A stretch of 46,252 nt of DNA, taken from NCBI GenBank assembly GCA_025058435.1, contig JANXEM010000060.1:1-46252 (forward strand), given 5' to 3'. The stretch comes from Candidatus Caldarchaeum sp. (GTDB lineage: Archaea > Thermoproteota > Nitrososphaeria_A > Caldarchaeales > Caldarchaeaceae). Shown one piece after another: positions 32,642 to 38,565 of this stretch (positions are counted from its first letter, which is position 1; each line of letters starts with the position of its first letter). Position numbers and translations under genes: made by a program. The notes beneath the pieces were generated by a model, which searched no databases, was not told where the DNA came from, and saw nothing but the letters and a program-made list of their open reading frames with translations.

Positions 32642-32649
32642 CTTATTAC
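32642..32649 (+). promoter_or_regulatory. TATA-like box for the Rpn11-like gene
   Basis: CTTATTAC, about 27 bp before the ATG at 32672. It faces away from the modifier promoter; the intergenic region is 140 bases. Confidence 0.45.
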
Positions 32650-32671
32650 TTTCCGTGAGCGAAAACAGTTG

Positions 32672-33280
32672 ATGCGCGTACGAATTTATCCGCTCGCCCT
32701 CGGCAAAGTAGTCAAGCATGCGACGACGGTTTTGAACCGGGAAGTGGCTGGACTTTTGATCGGTAAGTCAGCGGGGAAAGTGTTGGAGATATGGGATGCC
32801 ATGACCGGAGAGCAGTACGGGACACCCGCCTACGTTCAGCTGGATGAAATGGTGATGGCGAAGGTCGCGGAAGATTTGGCGAAAAACGACAAAGGCCTCT
32901 ACATCGTCGGCTGGTATCATTCGCATCCCGGACTCGATGTTTTTCTTTCTCCCACGGACATCGACACCCAAAAACGCTACCAAATGATGTACAGTAAGGC
33001 TGTCGCTCTGGTCATCGACCCCGTCGAATTTACCAAGACGCATAAAATTTCTTCGCTGAAGTTCAAGGTTTTCCAGATTTCAAAGGAGGGGCGTGTGGTA
33101 TCTCTTCCGGTTTCCATCGGAATTCACAGGGCAAAGCTTCTGGAAAGCACCCTTCACGCGTTAAGCACGTTTGATTTGAGGCATTTGACCGGAGAAGCCG
33201 AGGGTAAGACGGTGAGCAGTTCGAAATCAGAGATTCCCGAAGGGCTGCTGGGAAAAGCTAAAAAGCTGTTCGGAGCTTGA
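32672..33280 (+). CDS. Rpn11-like JAMM deubiquitinase
   Basis: A 202-residue MPN+/JAMM zinc metalloprotease. The catalytic set is complete: Glu24 in REVAGLLIG, His83 and His85 in WYHSHPGL, and Asp96 in SPTDIDTQ, in the HxH-x10-D spacing. Residues after about 150 form a helical tail. It resembles Rpn11/AMSH-type deubiquitinases; in Ca. Caldiarchaeum this enzyme trims the modifier precursor and removes it from targets. The ATG at 32672 is preceded directly by an in-frame TTG at 32669; the TATA box supports either. It is divergent from the modifier operon and shares its control region. Confidence 0.93.
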   Translation: MRVRIYPLALGKVVKHATTVLNREVAGLLIGKSAGKVLEIWDAMTGEQYGTPAYVQLDEMVMAKVAEDLAKNDKGLYIVGWYHSHPGLDVFLSPTDIDTQKRYQMMYSKAVALVIDPVEFTKTHKISSLKFKVFQISKEGRVVSLPVSIGIHRAKLLESTLHALSTFDLRHLTGEAEGKTVSSSKSEIPEGLLGKAKKLFGA

Positions 33281-33312
33281 TAGCTGCCGGTAAGTAGCGA
33301 GGGCTAACGAAT

Positions 33313-34104
33313 TTGCCTAAGAAAATTGTCCTCCGCATCAAGCCGTCGTCTCAGCCTCAGCAGGAACAAGCCCCGGAAGTGGACGCGTTGCCCTCGCAGA
33401 CAACCGCCGAAGAACCTGTGGTAGAAAGTGCTGGGCCCAAACAGGTGGTGGAGCAACAGCCTCAGCCAGCGGGAGAAAACCTCGAACAAGCCCTTCAGGC
33501 CTACGATGAGTTGATGAAAGACGTCGAAAGGATAAGAAATCTGGACAAAAATTTCATGGTTTATTGTATCAAGTCGGACGAGCTACGGCCTCAGCTAATT
33601 CGCAGCATTTTGACCCGGTTGTCTGAAAAAAGGAATGCTTTGCTCGAGAAGAGTGCGATGGTTTTGGATAATTTGAAGTCTGTGCGGGAAACGATTGGTT
33701 CGGAGTTTCACGAGGTTGAGGAGGAGTTGATTTGGTCGAGCATCGAGTTGAACACCATGCAGCTCGAAGGGGATAAAGGGGGTAAAAACGTGGGGTTGAA
33801 GGAGGAGCTTGAGGCGAGGATTCCAGAGCTTCGTAAAAAGCTGGCGAGCCTTCGAAACCGGTTGAAGATGGTTGAAGACATGATTAAACAGTTGTCGGAC
33901 CTTCCACGCACCATAGTGGACATGACGACGAGCAAAGAGGAAGCTGGAAGGCTTCTCGAAGACGTCAAGAAGAAGCTTATGCTGACCCATGGGCCGCGGG
34001 CTGAAGCTGTCGCCCGAGCGGAAATAGAGAAGATTGCTCAGCAGGAGTCCATACCACGTGAGTACGCAACGGTTCTGCTGTGGAAACAGGTTGCCGGCCG
34101 CTAA
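33313..34104 (+). CDS. Coiled-coil protein downstream of the Rpn11-like gene
   Basis: A 263-residue protein. Residues 1-65 are a low-complexity tail rich in Pro, Gln and Glu after a basic MPKKIVLRIK start; residues 65-250 are helical and rich in heptads, with a short Gly-rich break (GDKGGKNVG) near 155. The C-terminus ends IPREYATVLLWKQVAGR. No family is recognised; Snf7/ESCRT-III or CdvA similarity is not evident by eye. The TTG start has GAGGG 9 bases upstream and lies 32 bases after the Rpn11-like stop, so the two are probably one operon. Confidence 0.68.
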   Translation: MPKKIVLRIKPSSQPQQEQAPEVDALPSQTTAEEPVVESAGPKQVVEQQPQPAGENLEQALQAYDELMKDVERIRNLDKNFMVYCIKSDELRPQLIRSILTRLSEKRNALLEKSAMVLDNLKSVRETIGSEFHEVEEELIWSSIELNTMQLEGDKGGKNVGLKEELEARIPELRKKLASLRNRLKMVEDMIKQLSDLPRTIVDMTTSKEEAGRLLEDVKKKLMLTHGPRAEAVARAEIEKIAQQESIPREYATVLLWKQVAGR

Positions 34105-34496
34105 CCCAAAGGCCTGAATTTGACGCCGTATAGGATTAGGCGGGATTCTCCGTCAACCTTTATTTTCCTCAACACGGTTTCCACTTTCATACCGGGTTTT
34201 AGGTCCTCCGGCTCACAGTCGGTCATCTGAGCAACGGCTTTAGAGCCGTCATCCATTTCAACCCACGCCACTATGAATGGCGTGTTCTTCTCCAAACCCT
34301 GCTGGGCCTGCGAAACAACGGTGAAATGCCGTAAGCTACCTGTAGCGGGCAGCCGGTCTTTCTCAAGGTTTTTCGAACCACATCTCCGGCATACTTTTCT
34401 GACGAGCGGATGAAAATGGCCGCATCTCACGCATCTGCTTCCTTCGAACCTGTAGACAAAAGGCCTCAGACGCCAATAGGACGCAGGCTTCGACAA
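34101..34496 (-). CDS. DUF35 OB-fold protein with zinc ribbon, acyl-CoA-binding partner
   Basis: A 131-residue DUF35 protein. The N-terminal rubredoxin-like zinc ribbon has CVRCGHF and CRRCGS (Cys pairs about 20 residues in and again 15 later), followed by an OB-fold domain from LPATGSLRHFTVVSQ on. In archaea this family bridges thiolase and HMG-CoA synthase so that acetoacetyl-CoA is channelled, which fits its position as the third gene of this operon. The TTG at 34496 is chosen because it lies 1 base after the thiolase stop; longer readings overlap that gene. Confidence 0.85.
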   Translation of the reverse strand: MSKPASYWRLRPFVYRFEGSRCVRCGHFHPLVRKVCRRCGSKNLEKDRLPATGSLRHFTVVSQAQQGLEKNTPFIVAWVEMDDGSKAVAQMTDCEPEDLKPGMKVETVLRKIKVDGESRLILYGVKFRPLG

Positions 34497-34497
34497 G

Positions 34498-35652
34498 CTA
34501 ACCCACCTCCGTAACGACCACAGCCGCCGCATGTGAACCAAGGCCCGCGACGGCTTGAATGAGGCCTGCTTTCGCTCCGTCCACCTGGTTTTTTCCCGCG
34601 TTTCCCGTCACTTGCAGGTAGGCCTCGGCCAACGAGTAGATGTTTGACGCTCCGACTGGGTTCCCTCGTCCTTTCAAGCCTCCGAAGGTGTTGAGGGGAA
34701 TTTCTCCTGAAAGCGACCAGCGGCCTTTGCGGGCCTCGTGGCAGGCGTAGCCCTTTTCGGCGAAACCCATGGCTTCGAGCGAAAGCGGAGCCATGAAGCT
34801 GTAGCTGTCGTGCACCTCCACGAAATCTATGGAGTTCCGGCTTAACCCAGCCATCTCCAACGCCCTCTGCGCCGCGAAGGTGATGCTCCGCATCTCTACC
34901 GGGTCTTCCCGGTCGAACGGAGAAAGGTAGTCAGAGGCCATCCCCAACCCCTTCAAAACGGCCTTACGTGAATCAAGTTTTTTCGCAACATCCTCCGAAA
35001 GAAGAAGGACGGCGGCGGCCCCGTCCGCCGGAGAAGTGGTTTCAAGCCGGCGAAGCGGCTCCGCCACGTACGGCGAATTCATCACGGTGTCGACGGAAAT
35101 TTTGAACTGGTATTGGGCGTGCGGTGCCGTTTGAGCATGGTCGTGGCCTAACACCGAAAAATAGGCCACGTCTTCCTGTTCGAGGCCATATCGTTTCAGA
35201 TATTCTTTGTAGATTAGGGCGGCTTCGGCCAGCTGTGAAACCCCGAGCGAAGCGATGTATTCAGCCGTTTCTTCCATCGAAGACAGCGCGACCGCTTCTT
35301 CGGCTGTTGCGTCGGACATCTTTTCAGCACCTACTACCAATACGGCTTTGTTGAGGCCTGAACCGATGGACGAGGCCGCTGAATAGACCGCGGCGAGGCC
35401 CGACGCCCCTCCCGCTTCAACCCTCAAACAGGCAATTCCACGAAGACCAAGAACTTCTGCGAAGTAAGCGCCGAGGTTCACCTGTTCCTGCAACGATTCG
35501 GCGAAAACATTCGAGACGACGACGGCGTCAACCGAATATAGGCCAGCCGACTCGACGGCTGCCAGCCCGGCCTCGGCCATCAGCTCCGTCAAAGACTTTT
35601 CCCAGTGTTCATCGACTTTCGTCAGCCCAACGCCGCTCACAAACACCTTCAA
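34498..35652 (-). CDS. Thiolase-like protein lacking the nucleophilic Cys
   Basis: A 384-residue SCP2-type thiolase, by context the acetoacetyl-CoA thiolase of the mevalonate pathway. The fold is well conserved (GASGLAAVYSA, TSPADGAAAVLLLSE, FVEVHDSYSF, NTFGGLKGRGNPVGAS). However, the site of the nucleophilic Cys (canonically E-A-A-C-A-S-G) reads EAGGASG, with Gly82 in place of Cys, and the GHP motif reads GNP, with Asn331 instead of the catalytic His. His281 of the HD motif is kept. It may be inactive or a structural partner. It lies between HMG-CoA synthase and DUF35 genes, with short gaps to both. Confidence 0.85.
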   Translation of the reverse strand: MKVFVSGVGLTKVDEHWEKSLTELMAEAGLAAVESAGLYSVDAVVVSNVFAESLQEQVNLGAYFAEVLGLRGIACLRVEAGGASGLAAVYSAASSIGSGLNKAVLVVGAEKMSDATAEEAVALSSMEETAEYIASLGVSQLAEAALIYKEYLKRYGLEQEDVAYFSVLGHDHAQTAPHAQYQFKISVDTVMNSPYVAEPLRRLETTSPADGAAAVLLLSEDVAKKLDSRKAVLKGLGMASDYLSPFDREDPVEMRSITFAAQRALEMAGLSRNSIDFVEVHDSYSFMAPLSLEAMGFAEKGYACHEARKGRWSLSGEIPLNTFGGLKGRGNPVGASNIYSLAEAYLQVTGNAGKNQVDGAKAGLIQAVAGLGSHAAAVVVTEVG

Positions 35653-35656
35653 AGAA

Positions 35657-36703
35657 CTACACCCTAATCTTCTCCCTAAACTTCAGGTAGGTGGAATAGT
35701 CGATTTCCTTCCGTCTGCTGACCATTTCGTCGAAGGTCGGAGCCAGATTTCTCCTCCGCTCCAGCCCTTCGCATGTTACAAGCAGAAACGAATCGCTCCC
35801 AGCTCCAGAGCCATAGGACGTGAACAGTATTCTTTGGCCCGGCTCGGCCCGGTCAAGAACTTTGACGAGGCCAATCATCGAGCAGGCCGCGTATGTGTTT
35901 CCGATTTGGTCGGCCACTATGCCGGGCTTCACCTTCTCAAGAGGAATCGAGAGAACTTTCGCAACGGCGAGGGGAAATTTTACGTTTGGCTGATGGAAGA
36001 CAAAGTAGTCGACGTCGTTTACCGAAAACCCGTTTTCGCCCATGATGGTCGAAACCGCCGAAATGGTGTGATGGAAGTAGGCTGGTTCTCCGGTAAACCG
36101 AGAACCATGCATGGGATATCTTTCGTAGCTTCTTCTCCAAAAATCGGGAGTGTCGCTGACGTATGAAGTGGCGTATTCGAATTTGGCTATGCAGTCTCCG
36201 CTGTTTTTGCCGACGACGAACGCGGCGGCCCCGCTCGCGGCCGTAAATTCCAACGCGTCCCCGGGCCTTCCCTGAGCCGTGTCAGCCCCGATGGCCAACC
36301 CATATTCAATCCTTCCCGCCTCAACCAAGGCCGTAACCATCTGAACCGCCTCGGTTCCGGCCTTGCAGGCGAATTCGAAATCGGCTGACGTGATTTTCCG
36401 AGAAAGCCCGAGCACTTCGGCGACGATCGTTCCCGACGGCTTCACCGCGTAAGGCTTCGACTCTGTTCCCACGTGAACCGCGGCAATCTTCGAAGGGTCT
36501 ACCCCAGCCCTGTTGATGGCGTGGCGGGCGGCTTCAACAGCCATCGTCACCGTGTCTTCGTCAAAACCCGCCACGGCCTTTTCTTTTACAGGTAGCTCGG
36601 ATGCGCTTTTACCCCACAGCTTCGCCATCTCCAAACCTTTGATTCTATAACGGGGGACGTAGCAGCCGTAACCATGTATGGCTGCGTCGGATATTCGGGG
36701 CAT
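35657..36703 (-). CDS. HMG-CoA synthase, archaeal type
   Basis: A 348-residue hydroxymethylglutaryl-CoA synthase that condenses acetyl-CoA and acetoacetyl-CoA for isoprenoid lipid synthesis. Catalytic Glu81 (GTESKPYAVKP), Cys113 (FEFACKAGTEA) and the His of VFHQPNVKFP are all present. The ATG at 36703 is chosen because it begins ISDAAIHGYGCYVPRYRIK, the family start, and lies about 29 bp from a TATA box; a reading from 36790 adds 29 unlike residues. It is followed by the thiolase-like and DUF35 genes, the usual archaeal arrangement. Confidence 0.92.
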   Translation of the reverse strand: MPRISDAAIHGYGCYVPRYRIKGLEMAKLWGKSASELPVKEKAVAGFDEDTVTMAVEAARHAINRAGVDPSKIAAVHVGTESKPYAVKPSGTIVAEVLGLSRKITSADFEFACKAGTEAVQMVTALVEAGRIEYGLAIGADTAQGRPGDALEFTAASGAAAFVVGKNSGDCIAKFEYATSYVSDTPDFWRRSYERYPMHGSRFTGEPAYFHHTISAVSTIMGENGFSVNDVDYFVFHQPNVKFPLAVAKVLSIPLEKVKPGIVADQIGNTYAACSMIGLVKVLDRAEPGQRILFTSYGSGAGSDSFLLVTCEGLERRRNLAPTFDEMVSRRKEIDYSTYLKFREKIRV

Positions 36704-36726
36704 CGTTTGTCCGAATTGGTTGCTTC

Positions 36727-36736
36727 TATTAAAAGG
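36727..36736 (-). promoter_or_regulatory. TATA box for the HMG-CoA synthase operon
   Basis: Reads CTTTTAATAG on the minus strand, about 29 bp from the ATG at 36703. A small inverted repeat (GTTCG at 36753-36757, CGAAC at 36766-36770) lies just upstream, possibly a regulator site. Confidence 0.45.
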
Positions 36737-36788
36737 CTTTTGCAGATCGCCCGTTCGACATTTGCCGAACAGCTCCCCAAAAAGAGAC

Positions 36789-36797
36789 ATTAAAACA
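36789..36797 (+). promoter_or_regulatory. Possible TATA box for the Lrp-family gene
   Basis: ATTAAAACA, centred about 34 bp before the ATG at 36827. Confidence 0.35.
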
Positions 36798-36826
36798 AAC
36801 CATCAACCCAGTATTAACCGACGACC

Positions 36827-37276
36827 ATGCAGGTCGAGCTCGACGAAAAAGACCACAAAATCATCCAAGAATTGATGGAAAACGCCGAACAATCAATATC
36901 TTCCCTCGCCGAGAAAATAAAAATGCCCCGAACAACCGTTCAAGAAAGAATAAAACGGCTTAAGCAAATCGGCGTCATCAAAAAATTCACAATTCAAGTC
37001 GACCACGCAAAGCTGGGGAGGCCTTCGACCGCTTTTGTTTTGATTTCTTTTGAACAGGGAGCCACGTCTCAGAAAAGGCTGGCGGAAGAAATAGCCAAAC
37101 TTCCCGAAGTTATCGAAGCCCATGTAATAACCGGAGAATGGGACATCATCGTAAAGGTGCGGTCCGAGTCGATGCAGACCATCGGCTCCCTCGTCGTCGA
37201 CAAGCTGAGGAACATGGCTGGGGTTGGAAAGACCATCACCTGCGTTTCGCTCGCCGCAGTCAAGGAAACGGTTTAA
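36827..37276 (+). CDS. Lrp/AsnC family transcriptional regulator
   Basis: A 149-residue regulator with an N-terminal helix-turn-helix (LDEKDHKIIQELMENAEQS and then LAEKIKMPRTTVQERIKRL at about 26-44) and a C-terminal RAM domain (from about 66), which binds amino acids and forms dimers or octamers. The HITGEWDIIVKV strand near 100-110 is typical of the RAM fold. It starts divergently from HMG-CoA synthase across a 123-base gap that holds an inverted repeat. HAD phosphatase follows after 3 bases. Confidence 0.9.
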   Translation: MQVELDEKDHKIIQELMENAEQSISSLAEKIKMPRTTVQERIKRLKQIGVIKKFTIQVDHAKLGRPSTAFVLISFEQGATSQKRLAEEIAKLPEVIEAHVITGEWDIIVKVRSESMQTIGSLVVDKLRNMAGVGKTITCVSLAAVKETV

Positions 37277-37279
37277 CAG

Positions 37280-38065
37280 ATGTCGCTCCAAAACGTCAAA
37301 GGCCTTGTGATTGACTTGGACGGATGCGTCTACGTCGGCGAAACACCCGTCCCCGGAGCCGTCGAAGCCATAAACAAAGTCAAAAAACACGTTAAGGTCG
37401 TCTTCATGACCAACAATTCTACGCTGACGAGAAAACAGTACGCCGACAAACTCCGTAGGATGGGAATTGAGACGACGGCCGACGAAATCGTTACATCGGG
37501 CTGGGTGGCGGCCCGCTACGTTAAGAAACTTAAGCAGGATGCAAGAATTCTCGCCGTCGGAGAAGACGGAATCACCGTCGAAGCAACCAACATCGGTCTC
37601 GAGGTCGTCGACCATCAAGAATGGCGGAAAGCCGACTTCGTCGTGGTCGGACTCGACCGAACCCTCACCTACGACAAACTCGCCCACGCATCTCTGGCTG
37701 TTCTATCCGGCGCCAAGTTCGTAGCCACCAACCTCGACCACGTCTACCCTTCCGAGAAGGGTTTTCTTCCGGGAGCGGGTTCCATCGCTGCCGTGATATC
37801 TACTGCTACCGGCGTCAGGCCCGTGGCTGTTGGTAAGCCGATGAAAGAGTCGTCCCTTCAGGCTTTGGAACTGCTTAAGCTGCCAGAGGAGCATGTGGTG
37901 TTTGTGGGGGATAGGGTGGACACGGACGTTGAGGCGGCCAAGGTAGTCGGTTGCAGAAGCGTATTGGTCAAGACAGGTGCTTTTAAGATGTTTGCTGAAA
38001 GGTCGTGGGAAGCCGATGTCGTGGTCGAGAGCGTTGCCTCGTTACCGGAGCTGCTTGACCTATAG
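37280..38065 (+). CDS. HAD-superfamily phosphatase, NagD/IIA type
   Basis: A 261-residue HAD hydrolase. Motif I is DLDGCVYVGE at about 11-20, motif II the TNNSTL segment near 46, motif III a Lys within the PVAVGKPMKES block, and motif IV is VGDRVDTDVEAA near 215. The cap is of class C2 (IIA), as in NagD, 4-nitrophenyl phosphatase and phosphoglycolate phosphatases. Substrate cannot be decided. It is probably co-transcribed with the Lrp regulator, 3 bases upstream. Confidence 0.88.
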   Translation: MSLQNVKGLVIDLDGCVYVGETPVPGAVEAINKVKKHVKVVFMTNNSTLTRKQYADKLRRMGIETTADEIVTSGWVAARYVKKLKQDARILAVGEDGITVEATNIGLEVVDHQEWRKADFVVVGLDRTLTYDKLAHASLAVLSGAKFVATNLDHVYPSEKGFLPGAGSIAAVISTATGVRPVAVGKPMKESSLQALELLKLPEEHVVFVGDRVDTDVEAAKVVGCRSVLVKTGAFKMFAERSWEADVVVESVASLPELLDL

Positions 38066-38069
38066 TAAT

Positions 38070-38078
38070 TGATTTATG
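38070..38078 (+). promoter_or_regulatory. TATA box for the CBS-domain gene
   Basis: TGATTTATG, about 27 bp before the TTG at 38101; leaderless. Confidence 0.4.
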
Positions 38079-38100
38079 GCCCCTTACTCCTACTATTCTG

Positions 38101-38484
38101 TTGCAGTCGATTAAAGTTTCGGAAGTTATGTCGAGGAGGCTTGTAACGGCCACCGAGGATGAGAAGCTTTCACGGATAGCGGAGAAAATGCTCGAAGCAC
38201 GGGTGAGCAGCGTCGTCGTACTATCAGAAAAAAAGGTCGTCGGCATCGTTACGGAAAAGGATTTTGTGAAATTCTTTGCGCTCGGTGTTCAACCGGACGC
38301 GCCCGTCAATCACTTCATGACACGCAACGTAATCGTCGTCAGAGACGACCGGTCTGTAAATGACGCGAGAAACATCATGTTGTCGAACCAGATTAGACAT
38401 CTTCCAGTCGTCAACGCCGAGGGAGAACTGGTTGGGATGCTAACCACCAGGGACATCATCGAATCTGTCGTTACTCTGATTTGA
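38101..38484 (+). CDS. Two-CBS-domain protein
   Basis: A 127-residue protein consisting of a pair of CBS motifs (about 8-62 and 68-126). The typical ends KVVGIVTEKDFV and GELVGMLTTRDIIESVV are present. Such Bateman modules bind adenine nucleotides and report energy status, often regulating a partner. No partner gene is fused or adjacent. The TTG start at 38101 lies about 27 bp from a TATA box. Confidence 0.85.
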   Translation: MQSIKVSEVMSRRLVTATEDEKLSRIAEKMLEARVSSVVVLSEKKVVGIVTEKDFVKFFALGVQPDAPVNHFMTRNVIVVRDDRSVNDARNIMLSNQIRHLPVVNAEGELVGMLTTRDIIESVVTLI

Positions 38485-38485
38485 C

Positions 38486-38540
38486 GGCTCAGATACCCCA
38501 GAGAACATCACCGCTCAAGCTCGAGGCGTCATCACAGCCA
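38486..38540 (-). ncRNA. Candidate C/D box guide sRNA
   Basis: In the 81-base gap between two convergent genes the minus strand has a box C GTGATGA (38529-38535), a box D CTGA (38489-38492), a D'-like TTGA (38515-38518) and a C'-like GTGATGT (38505-38511). GGC before box C (38537-38539) pairs with GCC after box D (38486-38488), with one U between stem and box, as expected of a K-turn. Spacer lengths are 10 nt (C to D') and 12 nt (C' to D), normal for archaeal guides. A TATA-like CCTAAATCC lies about 26 bp upstream. The target is not identified. Confidence 0.62.
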
Positions 38541-38565
38541 TTTCAAAAACGTTCAAGATAGGGAT

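Noticed and set aside
32528..32719. Open frame on the minus strand across the modifier-Rpn11 gap
   Set aside because: It covers the divergent promoters and the start of the Rpn11-like gene and has no recognisable family pattern.
36753..36770. Inverted repeat GTTCG/CGAAC between HMG-CoA synthase and Lrp genes
   Set aside because: Arms of 5 bp are too short to claim as an operator; mentioned only as a possible site.
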